Below, piece by piece: positions 8,212-17,725 of a DNA stretch of 25,304 nucleotides. The number at the start of each line of letters is the position of its first letter. Within the stretch, counting starts at the first letter, position 1. Source of the stretch: Bacteroidota bacterium (lineage in GTDB: Bacteria > Bacteroidota > Bacteroidia > UBA8524); assembly GCA_003531115.1 (NCBI GenBank), contig DQHT01000030.1:40306-65609 (forward strand). Reading direction: 5' to 3'. Position numbers and translations under genes: made by a program. The notes beneath the pieces are model-generated. The model was not told the origin of the DNA, ran no database searches, and saw nothing but the letters and a program-made list of their open reading frames with translations.

Positions 8212-8841
8212 ATGGAACTGAACGTATTAAATATCCAGGGCACAGAAACCGGAAGGAAAATATCCTTTGCCGATGATGTGTTTGGCATCGAACCAAATGA
8301 TCATGCCATTTACCTCGACGTGAAGCAATACCTTGCCAATCAGAGACAGGGTACCCATAAAGCAAAAGGACGTGCAGACATTGCCCGTACTACCAAAAAG
8401 CTGAAAAGACAAAAAGGTACAGGTGGAGCCCGTGCCGGTTCTATGAAATCTCCTTTGTTCAGAGGTGGAGGTCGTGCACATGGTCCACAGCCACGTGATT
8501 ACAGCTTCAAACTGAATAAAAAATTGAAACAAGTAGCCCGGGCTTCGGCATTGGCTTATAAACTTAAAAACAATGAAGTTACCGTTGTTGAAGATTTCGA
8601 CATGGAAACTCCAAAAACCAAAGAGTTTATCAGCATTCTGAAGAACCTGAATCTGGCCGGTACAAAAACCCTGATGGTACTTTCCGACAACAAGTCGAAT
8701 GTATACCTATCCGGAAGAAACGTACCCAAGTCGAGCATCATGGTGGCGAACGAATTGAATACCTATCAGATTTTAAACACCCGTAACCTGGTGTTGTCTG
8801 AGAATTCAGTAAAAATAATTCAGGACATTTTAAGCAAGTAA
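8212..8841 (+). CDS. rplD: 50S ribosomal protein L4
   Basis: L4, 209 aa, whose extended loop lines the narrow part of the exit tunnel near macrolide sites. The loop is visible as GTGGARAGSMKSPLFRGGGR followed by AHGPQPRDYSFKLNKKLK. The start at 8212 (MELNVLNIQGTETGRK) is chosen over a GTG or ATG-like start at 8197, which would overlap rplC by 14 bp and add five non-conserved residues. In E. coli L4 represses the S10 operon by attenuation. No comparable leader exists here, because the S10 genes have no promoter of their own. Confidence 0.97.
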   Translation: MELNVLNIQGTETGRKISFADDVFGIEPNDHAIYLDVKQYLANQRQGTHKAKGRADIARTTKKLKRQKGTGGARAGSMKSPLFRGGGRAHGPQPRDYSFKLNKKLKQVARASALAYKLKNNEVTVVEDFDMETPKTKEFISILKNLNLAGTKTLMVLSDNKSNVYLSGRNVPKSSIMVANELNTYQILNTRNLVLSENSVKIIQDILSK

Positions 8842-8842
8842 G

Positions 8843-9136
8843 ATGAGCGTGATAAAAAAGCCCCTGATTACAGAGAAGCAAACAAGCGCTTCTGATAAAC
8901 TTGGAAGATTTGGATTTGTTGTTGACAGACATGCCAGCAAAGACCAGATAAAAGCAGAGATCGAAAAAGCGTACGGAGTGGAAGTTGCCAGCATCAATAC
9001 CATGGTAATGGCACCAAAAGCCAAGCAGAAATATACCAAAACTGCGGGTTTTACTAACGGACGTACACCGATCTATAAAAAGGCAGTTGTGACATTGAAG
9101 AACGGACAGAAGATCGATTTCTTCGAAAATATTTAA
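8843..9136 (+). CDS. rplW: 50S ribosomal protein L23
   Basis: L23, 97 aa, sits at the tunnel exit and is the docking point for trigger factor and SRP. It begins with the typical [14 protein letters not shown] and carries [24 protein letters not shown], then a loop with [20 protein letters not shown]. The end, [19 protein letters not shown], is as expected. The start lies one base after the rplD stop, so translational coupling is likely. Confidence 0.97.
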   Translation: MSVIKKPLITEKQTSASDKLGRFGFVVDRHASKDQIKAEIEKAYGVEVASINTMVMAPKAKQKYTKTAGFTNGRTPIYKKAVVTLKNGQKIDFFENI

Positions 9137-9140
9137 TGAG

Positions 9141-9965
9141 ATGGCAGTAAAGAGATTAAGACCAATGACTCCGGGTACTCGTTTTAAGGTAGCAAATACC
9201 TTTACCGAGATCACCGCATCTACGCCTGAAAAGAGCCTTCTTGCCCCGATGAAAAAGAGCGGAGGAAGGAACAATACGGGAAAGATGACCATGCGCTACA
9301 TGGGCGGAGGACACAAGCAAAAATACCGGATAATCGATTTCAAAAGGAACAAACACAATATTCCTGCTACCGTTAAATCGATCGAATACGATCCAAACCG
9401 TACTGCTTTTATTGCCCTGCTCTATTATGCAGATGGTGAAAAGAGTTACATTTTGGCGCCGAAAGGACTTGAAGTAGGCCAAACGGTTACTTCAGGACCA
9501 GGTTCTATCCCTCAGGTAGGGAACGCGATGACCCTCTCTGAAATTCCTTTGGGTTCAGAGATCCATAACGTGGAGTTAAATCCCGGACAAGGAGCTAAAA
9601 TTTGCAGAAGTGCAGGTGGATATGCGCAATTGTTGAACCGTGATGGTCGTTTTGCAGTGATCAAAATGCCTTCAGGTGAAACAAGAATGATATTGGCCAC
9701 ATGTATGGCTACTATGGGGAAACTTTCCAACTCCGAACACAACCTTGAAATTTCCGGTAAAGCCGGTCGCAAGCGTTGGTTAGGAAGAAGACCACGTAAC
9801 CGTGGTGTTTCGATGAACCCTGTCGATCACCCAATGGGTGGTGGTGAAGGACGTTCATCAGGAGGTCAACCCAGATCACGTACCGGTAAATTGGCTAAAG
9901 GTGCCAAAACCCGTGACAAGAAAAAAGCATCGAATAAATACATCCTGGAAAGAAGGAAAAAATAA
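9141..9965 (+). CDS. rplB: 50S ribosomal protein L2
   Basis: L2, 274 aa, a universal 23S-binding protein needed for subunit association and peptidyl transferase activity. The diagnostic C-terminal block [18 protein letters not shown] carries the conserved histidine of the VDHP motif. Upstream are [19 protein letters not shown] and the SH3-like segment with [19 protein letters not shown]. The length matches the family (about 274). It is spaced 4 bp from rplW and 3 bp from rpsS. Confidence 0.98.
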   Translation: MAVKRLRPMTPGTRFKVANTFTEITASTPEKSLLAPMKKSGGRNNTGKMTMRYMGGGHKQKYRIIDFKRNKHNIPATVKSIEYDPNRTAFIALLYYADGEKSYILAPKGLEVGQTVTSGPGSIPQVGNAMTLSEIPLGSEIHNVELNPGQGAKICRSAGGYAQLLNRDGRFAVIKMPSGETRMILATCMATMGKLSNSEHNLEISGKAGRKRWLGRRPRNRGVSMNPVDHPMGGGEGRSSGGQPRSRTGKLAKGAKTRDKKKASNKYILERRKK

Positions 9966-9968
9966 GGT

Positions 9969-10229
9969 ATGGCAAGATCATTAAAAAAAGGCCCATTTAT
10001 CGACATCAAGCTTGAAAAGAAGGTGTCTGTGGTTAACGAATCAGGCAAGAAATCGGTGATTAAGACCTGGAGCAGACGCTCCATGATCTCACCAGATTTT
10101 GTTGGACATACATTTGCTGTGCATAACGGAAATAAATTTATTCCGGTTTACGTAACGGAAAACATGGTAGGCCATAAGTTGGGCGAATTCGCTCCTACAA
10201 GAACGTTTAAAACTCACCCAACGAAGTAA
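9969..10229 (+). CDS. rpsS: 30S ribosomal protein S19
   Basis: S19, 86 aa, a 30S head protein that pairs with S13 and contacts the A-site region. It begins [19 protein letters not shown] and contains [20 protein letters not shown] and [15 protein letters not shown], the conserved rRNA-binding core. It is slightly shorter than the E. coli protein (92 aa), with the difference at the C-terminal tail. It starts 3 bp after rplB. Confidence 0.97.
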   Translation: MARSLKKGPFIDIKLEKKVSVVNESGKKSVIKTWSRRSMISPDFVGHTFAVHNGNKFIPVYVTENMVGHKLGEFAPTRTFKTHPTK

Positions 10230-10239
10230 AAGATAGAAA

Positions 10240-10602
10240 ATGGAAGCAGTAGCTAAACTGAATAATTGCCCATTGTCACCGCGAAAAATGCGTTTGGTGG
10301 CAGATCAGATCAGAGGCAAGCGGGTGGATATAGCCATGAGTATGCTCAAATTCAGCCAGAAACAAATGTATGCTGGTTATGTTGAGAAGCTCCTTCGTTC
10401 TGCCATTGCCAATTGGGAACAGAAGAATGAAGGTTCAAGAGCAGAAGAAAACGACCTGTTTGTAAAAACAGTTTTCGTTGACGGAGGCAGGATGCTGAAA
10501 AGGATCAGCCCGGCTCCTCAGGGTAGAGCATACCGGGTCCGGAAACGGTCCAACCACGTAACAATTGTAGTAGATAGCAAACAAGCTGCTAATAACGAAT
10601 AA
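10240..10602 (+). CDS. rplV: 50S ribosomal protein L22
   Basis: L22, 120 aa, whose beta-hairpin lines the exit tunnel opposite L4. [20 protein letters not shown] at the start and the C-terminal hairpin [20 protein letters not shown] identify it. No deletions of the hairpin, such as those causing macrolide resistance, are apparent. The gene begins 10 bp after rpsS and ends one base before rpsC. Confidence 0.97.
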   Translation: MEAVAKLNNCPLSPRKMRLVADQIRGKRVDIAMSMLKFSQKQMYAGYVEKLLRSAIANWEQKNEGSRAEENDLFVKTVFVDGGRMLKRISPAPQGRAYRVRKRSNHVTIVVDSKQAANNE

Positions 10603-10603
10603 T

Positions 10604-11359
10604 ATGGGACAGAAAGTAAATCCGATTGGCTTTAGGCTTGGTATCATCAGAGGTTGGGATTCCAACTGGTATGGCGGAAAGAACTTCGCTGAGAAACTGG
10701 TGGAAGACGAAAAGATCAGAAGATACATCAACGCACGTATCCCGAAAGGGGGAGTTGCACGCATTGTTATCGAACGTACATTAAAACGGATCATCCTCAC
10801 CATTCATACCTCACGCCCCGGTATCGTTATTGGAAAGCAAGGTTCTGAAGTGGATAAGATCAAAGAAGAGATCAAAAAACTGACTAAAAAGGAAGTTCAG
10901 ATCAACATCTTCGAGATCAAAAGACCGGAGTTGGATGCTCACCTGGTAGGTGAGTCGATCGCTTCTCAGCTTGAGGCCCGTGTTTCATACAAACGCGCTA
11001 TCAAAACATCGATCGCAGCGACCATGCGTATGGGAGCAGCCGGTATCAAAATTATGATCTCCGGACGATTGAACGGTGCAGAGATGGCACGTTCCGAATC
11101 CTATAAAGAAGGAAGAACACCGCTCCATACCCTGCGTTCCGATATCGACTACGCCATTGTAGAAGCCTTAACTGTTTACGGTAAGATCGGAGTGAAAGTG
11201 TGGATATGCAAAGGAGAGATCTATGGCAAACGCGATTTGTCTCCAAACTTTGGCATGAAGGAAGAAAGAGGACCTCGCGGAGGGAATGCCGGTGGCGGAA
11301 ATGCCCCTGCTGACCGTGACCGCGGAGGAAGAAGAAGAAAGAGAAGAAACGATAAATAA
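10604..11359 (+). CDS. rpsC: 30S ribosomal protein S3
   Basis: S3, 251 aa, located at the mRNA entry channel where with S4 and S5 it has helicase-like function. [20 protein letters not shown] opens the protein. A type II KH domain follows ([20 protein letters not shown]), then the C-terminal domain ([20 protein letters not shown]). The tail from about residue 225 is glycine- and arginine-rich ([20 protein letters not shown] then RRRKRR), longer than the E. coli end, and likely a disordered rRNA-binding extension. It lies 13 bp before rplP. Confidence 0.97.
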   Translation: MGQKVNPIGFRLGIIRGWDSNWYGGKNFAEKLVEDEKIRRYINARIPKGGVARIVIERTLKRIILTIHTSRPGIVIGKQGSEVDKIKEEIKKLTKKEVQINIFEIKRPELDAHLVGESIASQLEARVSYKRAIKTSIAATMRMGAAGIKIMISGRLNGAEMARSESYKEGRTPLHTLRSDIDYAIVEALTVYGKIGVKVWICKGEIYGKRDLSPNFGMKEERGPRGGNAGGGNAPADRDRGGRRRKRRNDK

Positions 11360-11372
11360 GATTTTTTGAGCG

Positions 11373-11795
11373 ATGTTACAGCCAAGAAGAACAAAATTCA
11401 GGAAGCAGCAAAAAGGTAGAATCAAAGGTATTGCTTCCAGAGGACACCAGATCAGCTTCGGTACATTCGGACTGAAGTCACTGGAGCCCAGTTTTATTAC
11501 CTCACGTCAGATCGAGGCAGCGCGTATTGCACTGACCCGGTACATGAAGAGGGAAGGTAAAGTTTGGATCAGGATTTTCCCTGACAAACCAATTACCAAG
11601 AAGCCTTTAGAGGTAAGGATGGGTAAGGGTAAAGGAGCACCGGAGTATTGGGTAGCTTCCGTTAAACCCGGAACCATTATGTTCGAGGCAGAAGGTGTGC
11701 CTATGGATATTGCCAAAGAAGCACTTCGCCTGGCTGCAGCAAAACTGCCGGTAGCAACCAGATTTGTTGTAAAAAACGATTACGTAGAAGAGTAA
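11373..11795 (+). CDS. rplP: 50S ribosomal protein L16
   Basis: L16, 140 aa, which helps position A-site tRNA on the large subunit. It starts [19 protein letters not shown] and contains [33 protein letters not shown] and [18 protein letters not shown], all hallmark segments. The C-terminus ([17 protein letters not shown]) is intact. It lies 4 bp upstream of rpmC. Confidence 0.97.
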   Translation: MLQPRRTKFRKQQKGRIKGIASRGHQISFGTFGLKSLEPSFITSRQIEAARIALTRYMKREGKVWIRIFPDKPITKKPLEVRMGKGKGAPEYWVASVKPGTIMFEAEGVPMDIAKEALRLAAAKLPVATRFVVKNDYVEE

Positions 11796-11799
11796 CATT

Positions 11800-11991
11800 A
11801 TGCAATACCAGGAAATAAAAGGCTTGACCACGGAGGAAATCGTTGAAAAGCTCAGAGAGGAAAGAACCCTCTATACAAAAATAAAATTCAACCATGCGGT
11901 GTCGCCACTCGAAAACCCCATGAAGCTTAAAGCTTCACGTCAGGTTATCGCGCGTTACCTCACGGAATTAAATGCGAGGAAGAATGGCTGA
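11800..11991 (+). CDS. rpmC: 50S ribosomal protein L29
   Basis: L29, 63 aa, a two-helix protein next to L23 at the tunnel exit. The sequence runs from [20 protein letters not shown] to [18 protein letters not shown], and the usual LENP(M) motif is at residues 33-37 ([10 protein letters not shown]). Its last 8 bp (ATGGCTGA, 11984-11991) overlap the chosen start of rpsQ, which suggests translational coupling. Confidence 0.96.
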   Translation: MQYQEIKGLTTEEIVEKLREERTLYTKIKFNHAVSPLENPMKLKASRQVIARYLTELNARKNG

Positions 11992-12259
11992 GATACAGAG
12001 TAACATGGAAAGAAACGTAAGAAAAGAGATCGTCGGAAAGGTTGTCAGCAACAAGATGGATAAATCCATCGTGGTGACCGTGGAGCGCAAAATGAAGCAC
12101 CCCAAATATCCGAAATTCGTAAAGAAGACCTCCAAATTCTACGCTCACGACGAAAAGAACGAGTGCAATATCAACGACATAGTGAAGTTGATGGAAACAC
12201 GCCCTTTGAGCAAGAGCAAAAGATGGAGACTTGTTGAAATTATTGAAAGAGCTAAATAA
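11984..12259 (+). CDS. rpsQ: 30S ribosomal protein S17
   Basis: S17, 91 aa from this start, an OB-fold primary binder of the 16S 5' domain. [40 protein letters not shown] and [14 protein letters not shown] are diagnostic. Three starts are possible: 11972, 11984 and 12005. I prefer 11984 because it has AGGA just upstream and an ATGGCTGA overlap with rpmC. The start at 12005 ([13 protein letters not shown]) gives 84 aa, the E. coli length, and is a serious alternative. Confidence 0.93.
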   Translation: MAEIQSNMERNVRKEIVGKVVSNKMDKSIVVTVERKMKHPKYPKFVKKTSKFYAHDEKNECNINDIVKLMETRPLSKSKRWRLVEIIERAK

Positions 12260-12270
12260 GTTAGAGAACG

Positions 12271-12639
12271 ATGGTACAGCAAGAATCAAGACTTAAAGTG
12301 GCTGATAACAGCGGAGCAAAGGAAGTACTTTGTATCCGTGTTCTCGGAGGTTCCGGAAAACGTTATGCTTCCCTGGGAGATAAAATCGTTGTGACTGTAA
12401 AAGACGCAATGCCTTCAGGTGGTGTGAAAAAAGGAGCCGTAGCAAAAGCCGTTGTGGTACGCACAAAAAAAGAAGTTAGAAGACAAGACGGATCTTATAT
12501 CCGCTTCGACGATAATTCCTGTGTGTTATTAACAGCTAACGACGAGCCAAGAGGAACGCGTATCTTTGGCCCCGTTGCCAGAGAATTGCGGGAAAGACAA
12601 TTTATGAAAATTGTTTCTTTGGCTCCGGAAGTATTGTAA
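12271..12639 (+). CDS. rplN: 50S ribosomal protein L14
   Basis: L14, 122 aa, the standard length, located at the intersubunit bridge region and known elsewhere to bind the silencing factor RsfS. It opens [20 protein letters not shown] and includes [40 protein letters not shown] and [20 protein letters not shown]. It starts 11 bp after rpsQ. This is the first gene of what is the spc operon in E. coli. No separate promoter motif is visible before it. Confidence 0.98.
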   Translation: MVQQESRLKVADNSGAKEVLCIRVLGGSGKRYASLGDKIVVTVKDAMPSGGVKKGAVAKAVVVRTKKEVRRQDGSYIRFDDNSCVLLTANDEPRGTRIFGPVARELRERQFMKIVSLAPEVL

Positions 12640-12662
12640 TCATAGACGATAAATTAAAAGAG

Positions 12663-12974
12663 GTGAAGCTGAATATTAAAAAGGGTGATAAGGTTAAAGT
12701 CATTGCCGGCGAATTCAAAGGCAAAGACGGACGTGTCTTATCGGTTAGTCCCAAAGAAAAAAGAGCAAAAGTTGAAGGTTTGAACCTGGTGAAACGCCAT
12801 ACCAAACCAAATGCTCAAAGTCCGAATGGTGGAATTATCGAAAAAGAAGCTCCTATCCATATTTCCAATCTGATGCTCATTGATAGCAAGGGAAATCCTA
12901 CGCGTATCAAACGTGAGCGTGTTGACGGAAAATTGGCGCGGGTATCTAAAAAGTCAGGGGAGGTAATCAAATGA
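12663..12974 (+). CDS. rplX: 50S ribosomal protein L24 (GTG start)
   Basis: L24, 103 aa, an assembly-initiator protein with a KOW motif ([20 protein letters not shown]). It is followed by [20 protein letters not shown] and the end [11 protein letters not shown]. No in-frame ATG lies between the rplN stop and the conserved N-terminus, so GTG at 12663 is the start. AGAGG directly abuts it. The stop overlaps the rplE start as ATGA (12971-12974). Confidence 0.96.
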   Translation: MKLNIKKGDKVKVIAGEFKGKDGRVLSVSPKEKRAKVEGLNLVKRHTKPNAQSPNGGIIEKEAPIHISNLMLIDSKGNPTRIKRERVDGKLARVSKKSGEVIK

Positions 12975-13528
12975 TCAAGCCAAGATTAAGAGAACAGTAC
13001 GAAGCTTCCATCAAACAAGCTATGATGGAAAAGTTCAATTATAAAAATGTAATGGAAGTTCCACGTATCACCAAGATCTGTTTGAATCAGGGTGTGGGTG
13101 CTGCCACTGCAGATAAAAAACTGGTAGACAATGCCGTGAACGAAATGACCATGATAGCAGGTCAGAAAGCCGTTCCGACCAAATCACGTCTGGCCATTTC
13201 GAACTTTAAACTTCGTGAAGACATGCCGATCGGTGCCCGGGTAACCCTGCGTCATGAACGTATGTATGAATTTTTGGATCGTCTGGTTTCTACCGCACTT
13301 CCACGTGTTCGTGACTTCCAGGGATTAAAGACCAAAGGTTTTGACGGACGTGGTAACTATACCATGGGTGTTACTGAGCAGATCATTTTCCCTGAGATCA
13401 ATATCGACAGATTGCCACGTATTACGGGTATGGATATCACCTTTGTGACCACCGCCAAAAATGATGTGGAATGCCTCGAACTCCTGAAATTATTTGGAAT
13501 GCCGTTCCAATCACAAGAAAATAAATAA
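12971..13528 (+). CDS. rplE: 50S ribosomal protein L5
   Basis: L5, 185 aa, which binds 5S rRNA and forms the central-protuberance contact to S13. Recognised by [40 protein letters not shown] and [18 protein letters not shown]. It overlaps rplX by 4 bp (ATGA). Just upstream, inside rplX, lies GGGGAGG about 7 bp from the ATG, one of the few strong Shine-Dalgarno-like sites in this cluster. Confidence 0.97.
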   Translation: MIKPRLREQYEASIKQAMMEKFNYKNVMEVPRITKICLNQGVGAATADKKLVDNAVNEMTMIAGQKAVPTKSRLAISNFKLREDMPIGARVTLRHERMYEFLDRLVSTALPRVRDFQGLKTKGFDGRGNYTMGVTEQIIFPEINIDRLPRITGMDITFVTTAKNDVECLELLKLFGMPFQSQENK

Positions 13529-13530
13529 GC

Positions 13531-13800
13531 ATGGCTAAAGAATCAATCAAAGTAAGGCAACTAAAGAGAGAAAAACTTGTTGCCCATTATGCCGACAAAA
13601 GAGCACAATTGAAAGCCGACGGAGACTACGAAGGTCTTCAAAAACTTCCAAGAAATGCCTCACCGGTAAGACTTAGAAACCGTTGTAAACTTACCGGTCG
13701 CCCACGCGGATATCTCCGCCAGTTTGGCGTTTGCCGGAATATGTTCAGACAGATGGCTCTCGATGGTAAAATACCGGGAGTAACCAAAGCAAGCTGGTAA
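13531..13800 (+). CDS. rpsN: 30S ribosomal protein S14 (zinc-independent form)
   Basis: S14, 89 aa, a late-assembling 30S head protein. The C-terminal core [20 protein letters not shown] then [20 protein letters not shown] identifies it. Only two isolated cysteines remain and the paired CxxC knuckles of the zinc form are absent, so this is the C-minus type, which does not depend on zinc. It begins 2 bp after rplE and is followed by a 51-bp gap before rpsH. Confidence 0.97.
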   Translation: MAKESIKVRQLKREKLVAHYADKRAQLKADGDYEGLQKLPRNASPVRLRNRCKLTGRPRGYLRQFGVCRNMFRQMALDGKIPGVTKASW

Positions 13801-13851
13801 TCTGTTGGATATCGATTTGAAGTACAGTATTAATAAAAAAGAAAAAGACAA

Positions 13852-14247
13852 ATGACTGATCCAATTGCAGACTTTCTCACACGATTGAGAAATGGCATAA
13901 AAGCAAATCACCGTATTGTGGAGATCCCTGCTTCAAACATTAAAAAGGCTATTACAAAAGTGCTTTTCGAAAAAGGCTATATCCTTAGCTATAAATTCGA
14001 TGAAGCCGGCCCACAAGGTGTGATCAAGATCGCCTTGAAGTATCATCCGGTTTCCAAAACTCCGGCTATTCGTTCACTCAGAAGAGTTTCCCGTCCGGGT
14101 CTTCGTCAATATTCAGGTGCTGATACGCTTCCACGCGTTATCAACGGACTTGGTATTGCCATCGTTTCTACCTCCAGAGGAGTTATGAGCGACAAAGAAG
14201 CCCGTCAGCAGAATATCGGCGGAGAAGTATTGTGTTATGTATATTAA
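13852..14247 (+). CDS. rpsH: 30S ribosomal protein S8
   Basis: S8, 131 aa, a primary binder of the 16S central domain and in E. coli the translational repressor of spc. It starts [20 protein letters not shown] and ends with [20 protein letters not shown] then GGEVLCYVY, the conserved rRNA-binding C-terminus. The 51-bp gap before it is A-rich (AAAAAAGAAAAAGACAAATG), a typical SD-less leader for this phylum. No TAnnTTTG promoter is seen in the gap. Confidence 0.98.
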   Translation: MTDPIADFLTRLRNGIKANHRIVEIPASNIKKAITKVLFEKGYILSYKFDEAGPQGVIKIALKYHPVSKTPAIRSLRRVSRPGLRQYSGADTLPRVINGLGIAIVSTSRGVMSDKEARQQNIGGEVLCYVY

Positions 14248-14265
14248 TCGATAGGAGGAAGAACA

Positions 14266-14823
14266 ATGTCAAGAGTAGGAAAATCACCGATTAGTATCCC
14301 GGAAGGGGTGGAGATCAATATCGACGCCAATAACCTGGTAACCGTTAAAGGTAAAAAAGGAACTCTCAGCCAAAAGGTTGACAGCGACCTGAAATTAACC
14401 ATTGAAGAAGGTATACTTACCCTCGAGCGCCCGACCGAACAGAAACGTCATAAAGCCATGCACGGACTGTATCGTTCTTTGATCAATAACATGATCGTAG
14501 GGGTTAGCCAGGGGTATAAACTGCAACAGGAACTTGTGGGTGTTGGTTTTAAAGCCAGCAACCAGGGACAGATCCTTGATCTGAGTCTTGGTTACTCCCA
14601 TGGTATCTTAATGGAGATCCCCAAAGAAGTATCCATAGTAACCGAAACGGTAAAAGGTAAAAACCCATTGATCGTTTTAGAAAGCGCCGACAAACAACTG
14701 ATCGGACAAGTGGCTGCAAAAATCAGATCACTCAGAAAACCTGAGCCATACAAAGGAAAAGGTATTCGTTTTGTTGGAGAAATAGTTAGAAGAAAAGCGG
14801 GTAAATCTGCTGGTAAAAAGTAA
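14266..14823 (+). CDS. rplF: 50S ribosomal protein L6
   Basis: L6, 185 aa, two similar domains near the factor-binding site of the 50S. It begins MSRVGKSPISIPEGVEINI and the C-terminal domain has LRKPEPYKGKGIRFVGEIVR then RKAGKSAGKK. The leader TAGGAGGAAGAACAATG has a full AGGAGG at 14253-14258, 7 bp from the ATG. This is unusual in a gene set that otherwise mostly lacks Shine-Dalgarno sites. It is spaced 18 bp from rpsH. Confidence 0.97.
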   Translation: MSRVGKSPISIPEGVEINIDANNLVTVKGKKGTLSQKVDSDLKLTIEEGILTLERPTEQKRHKAMHGLYRSLINNMIVGVSQGYKLQQELVGVGFKASNQGQILDLSLGYSHGILMEIPKEVSIVTETVKGKNPLIVLESADKQLIGQVAAKIRSLRKPEPYKGKGIRFVGEIVRRKAGKSAGKK

Positions 14824-14830
14824 TTAGGCC

Positions 14831-15187
14831 ATGATTAGACATAAAGTATTTAAAAGAAAAAAGATCAAGGCAAGAGTAAGAGGCAAGATCAGCGGAACTG
14901 CTACCTGCCCACGCTTGAGCGTTTTCCGCAGCAACAAGCAGATCTATGCCCAGTTGATCGATGATCAGAGTGGTAAGACCCTGGCGGCAGCAAACAGCCG
15001 TATCGATGCGATCGATAAAGCTGAAGGCTCCAAAGTTGATAAAGCCTTTAAAGTAGGACAGGAACTTGCAGCGAAAGCAAGCCAGGCAGGAATTAGCAAA
15101 GTGGTTTTTGACCGTAACGGCTACCTGTACCATGGTCGTGTTAAGAATCTTGCAGAAGGTGCAAGAGATGGAGGTTTAATTTTTTAA
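14831..15187 (+). CDS. rplR: 50S ribosomal protein L18
   Basis: L18, 118 aa, which binds 5S rRNA together with L5. The basic N-terminus ([20 protein letters not shown]) is followed by [20 protein letters not shown]. The end, [20 protein letters not shown] then ARDGGLIF, is the conserved C-terminus. The length is typical (117-120). It starts 7 bp after rplF. Confidence 0.97.
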   Translation: MIRHKVFKRKKIKARVRGKISGTATCPRLSVFRSNKQIYAQLIDDQSGKTLAAANSRIDAIDKAEGSKVDKAFKVGQELAAKASQAGISKVVFDRNGYLYHGRVKNLAEGARDGGLIF

Positions 15188-15196
15188 GCGAAGACA

Positions 15197-15715
15197 ATGG
15201 CAACTGCAAACGTAAAAAGAGTAAAACAAAGCGACCTCGAACTTAAAGAGCGCGTGGTAGGTATACAAAGGGTAGCGAAAGTTACCAAAGGAGGTCGTAC
15301 TTTCAGCTTTTCAGCCATCGTCGTGGTGGGTGATGGAAATGGTATCGTAGGTTACGGACTGGGTAAAGCCGGTGAGGTGATCGACGCGATTTCCAAAGGC
15401 ATTGAAGACGCAAAGAAAAACCTCATTAAAGTGCCGATCATCAATGGCACTGTTCCTCACGAACAATATGGAAAATACGGTGGTGGATATGTGTTCCTGA
15501 AACCCGCTTCCCATGGTACCGGTGTTATTGCCGGTGGTGCGATGCGTGCGGTTCTGGAGTCGGCAGGTGTTCATGACGTATTGGCCAAATCAAAAGGATC
15601 TTCCAACCCGCATAACGTGGTAAAGGCAACGATCGATGCATTGGTTAGTATGCGCGATGCCTGGACCGTAGCGGAACACCGTGGAGTGAAGTTAGGTAAA
15701 GTATTTAATGGATAA
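15197..15715 (+). CDS. rpsE: 30S ribosomal protein S5
   Basis: S5, 172 aa, at the mRNA entry tunnel, involved in decoding accuracy. The double-stranded RNA-binding-like domain shows [40 protein letters not shown] and [20 protein letters not shown]. The C-terminal fold contains [20 protein letters not shown] and [17 protein letters not shown]. An ATG at 15708 overlaps its end, but the downstream rpmD more likely starts at 15720. Confidence 0.98.
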   Translation: MATANVKRVKQSDLELKERVVGIQRVAKVTKGGRTFSFSAIVVVGDGNGIVGYGLGKAGEVIDAISKGIEDAKKNLIKVPIINGTVPHEQYGKYGGGYVFLKPASHGTGVIAGGAMRAVLESAGVHDVLAKSKGSSNPHNVVKATIDALVSMRDAWTVAEHRGVKLGKVFNG

Positions 15716-15719
15716 GGTG

Positions 15720-15917
15720 ATGGCGAAAGGTAAAGCAACGGCTAAAGTAAAAGTAACCCAGGTTAAAAGTACCATTGACAGATCTGAAAAACAGAAAAGA
15801 ACAATGGAAGCCCTGGGCCTGAAAAAAATCAATCATACCGTGGAGCATGAAGCCACTCCGCAAATTTTGGGAATGATTGAAAAAGTTAATCACCTGGTAA
15901 AAGTAGAAAACAGCTAA
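15720..15917 (+). CDS. rpmD: 50S ribosomal protein L30
   Basis: L30, 65 aa from the ATG at 15720, a small ferredoxin-like-fold protein of the 50S. The conserved part is KVKVTQVKSTIDRSEKQKRT followed by MEALGLKKINHTVEHEATPQ and ILGMIEKVNHLVKVE. An ATG at 15708 would add MDKV and overlap rpsE by 8 bp. I chose 15720 because MAKGKATAKVKVT fits the family better and clears rpsE, but the upstream start cannot be excluded. Confidence 0.94.
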   Translation: MAKGKATAKVKVTQVKSTIDRSEKQKRTMEALGLKKINHTVEHEATPQILGMIEKVNHLVKVENS

Positions 15918-15920
15918 GGT

Positions 15921-16367
15921 ATGAATCTGAGTAATCTGAAACCTGCAAAAGGTTCTGTTAAGAAAAATAAACGTTTAGGTCGTGGTACTGGTTCCGGCCG
16001 TGGTGGAACATCCACACGTGGTCACAAAGGAGCTCAATCCAGATCCGGATATTCAGCGAAAGCGGGTTTTGAAGGTGGTCAGATGCCCCTTCAACGTCGT
16101 GTTCCTAAGGGTGGATTTAAAAATCCTTTCCGTGTGGAATACGTAGGAATCAACCTGGATAAATTGCAGGAGCTGATCGATACCTATAAATTAGAAAGCG
16201 TAGATATTGAAAGCCTGCATGCCAACAAGGTGATTAAAAAATCCGACAAAGTGAAGATCCTGGGTCGTGGTGAATTGAAATCCAAAGTGTCTATCAAGGT
16301 TCATGCTTTTACCGCAACTGCCAAAGAAGCGATAGAAAAAGCCGGAGGAACCGCCGAAACCATCTGA
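15921..16367 (+). CDS. rplO: 50S ribosomal protein L15
   Basis: L15, 148 aa, a late-assembly protein with a long glycine- and arginine-rich N-terminal extension into 23S rRNA (KKNKRLGRGTGSGRGGTSTR, then GHKGAQSRSG). The middle has GGQMPLQRRVPKGGFKNPF and the C-terminus KVSIKVHAFTATAKEAIEKA then GGTAETI. It starts 3 bp after rpmD and is one base from secY. Confidence 0.97.
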   Translation: MNLSNLKPAKGSVKKNKRLGRGTGSGRGGTSTRGHKGAQSRSGYSAKAGFEGGQMPLQRRVPKGGFKNPFRVEYVGINLDKLQELIDTYKLESVDIESLHANKVIKKSDKVKILGRGELKSKVSIKVHAFTATAKEAIEKAGGTAETI

Positions 16368-16368
16368 A

Positions 16369-17724
16369 ATGAAAAAATTTTTCCAAACCATTAGAAATAT
16401 CTGGAAGATTGAAGATCTGAGAACCCGTATCCTGAATACGATTTTGCTTCTTATGATCTATCGCCTTGGAACCTTTGTGGTATTGCCGGGAATCGATCCC
16501 AATATGCTCGAGCAACTTCAAAGCCAGGGTAATCAGGGAATATTCGGTTTGATCAACATGTTTGCGGGAGGAGCCTTTTCACGGGCCTCCATCTTCGCAC
16601 TCGGGATCATGCCTTATATCTCTGCATCCATCGTTATCCAATTATTAACGGTAGCTGTTCCTGCTTTCCAAAAAATGCAGAAGGAAGGAGAAGACGGACG
16701 TCGTAAGATGAATCAGATCACGCGGGTCCTAACCATACTTATTACCCTGGTTCAGGGTATAGGCTATATCATCAACCTGCGTAATGAATCGGGTGCTGCC
16801 ATTGTTAATGACGGTTTCGGGTTTATGGGCATTGCCATAATAATCCTTGTTGCCGGTACCATGTTCTGCATGTGGCTGGGTGAACGGATCACAGATAAAG
16901 GCTTGGGTAATGGAATATCGCTCATCATTATGGTGGGTATTGTTGCACGTTTGCCTTTCGGCTTAGCGGCTGAATTCGACGGACGTTTAGGAGATACCGG
17001 TGGTGGTTTGGTTGTATTTCTTCTTGAAATAGCAGCCTGGCTGGCCGTTATTCTTGCAGTGATCGCTCTGGTTCAGGGCACACGAAAGATTCCCGTTCAG
17101 TACGCGAAACGGGTTGTGGGTAACCGAATGACCAGCGGAGCAAGAAGCTATTTGCCAATGAAAGTAAACGCTGCCGGTGTTATGCCGATCATCTTTGCCC
17201 AGGCATTGCTCTTTATTCCGGGAACCATCGGACAATTTATCCCTGAAACAAGCACAACTGCTGCGGGTATTGTACAAAGTTTTATGAACCCGACTTCATT
17301 GGCCTATACTTTAACAACGGCTATACTCATTATCCTTTTTACTTATTTCTATACAGCGATTACCTATTCACCCAATCAGATCGCTGAAGAACTGAAACGA
17401 AACGGAGGTTTTGTACCCGGGGTTAAACCAGGCAAACAAACAGCGGAATTCATTGACAATATTTTGTCGCGCATCACCTTACCGGGATCTTTTTTCCTGG
17501 CTCTGGTGGCGATCATCCCGTCGTTTGCGATGTTGTTTAATATCAATAACGAGTTTGCCCAGTTTTACGGAGGTACTTCGCTATTGATCATGGTTGGGGT
17601 GGTACTCGATACCCTTCAGCAAATTGAAAGCCACCTGTTGATGCGTCAGTACGACGGCCTATTACAGGGTGGAGCAAAAATTAAAGGAAGAGTTCCCGCA
17701 GGTAGCGGTGCAACTGCAATATAA
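16369..17724 (+). CDS. secY: Preprotein translocase subunit SecY
   Basis: SecY, 451 aa, the ten-helix channel of the Sec translocon in the inner membrane. Landmarks are the short amphipathic start (FFQTIRNIWKIEDLRTRILN), the TM1/plug region (GTFVVLPGIDPNMLEQL), TM2 (ALGIMPYISASIVIQLL), YITDKGLGNGISL-like ITDKGLGNGISLIIMVGIV, RMTSGARSYLPMKVNAAGVM and the cytosolic loop PNQIAEELKRNGGFVPGVKP. It is co-transcribed with rplO (1 bp apart). adk and map, which often follow secY, are missing, and the next gene is infA. Confidence 0.98.
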   Translation: MKKFFQTIRNIWKIEDLRTRILNTILLLMIYRLGTFVVLPGIDPNMLEQLQSQGNQGIFGLINMFAGGAFSRASIFALGIMPYISASIVIQLLTVAVPAFQKMQKEGEDGRRKMNQITRVLTILITLVQGIGYIINLRNESGAAIVNDGFGFMGIAIIILVAGTMFCMWLGERITDKGLGNGISLIIMVGIVARLPFGLAAEFDGRLGDTGGGLVVFLLEIAAWLAVILAVIALVQGTRKIPVQYAKRVVGNRMTSGARSYLPMKVNAAGVMPIIFAQALLFIPGTIGQFIPETSTTAAGIVQSFMNPTSLAYTLTTAILIILFTYFYTAITYSPNQIAEELKRNGGFVPGVKPGKQTAEFIDNILSRITLPGSFFLALVAIIPSFAMLFNINNEFAQFYGGTSLLIMVGVVLDTLQQIESHLLMRQYDGLLQGGAKIKGRVPAGSGATAI

Positions 17725-17725
17725 T

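Noticed and set aside
8738-9292. 184-codon open frame on the minus strand across rplD-rplW-rplB
   Set aside because: It lies entirely antisense to three certain ribosomal genes and has no recognisable domain.
13801-13851. Internal promoter before rpsH
   Set aside because: TTG words are present but no TAnnTTTG box with acceptable spacing follows. The gap is just an A-rich leader.
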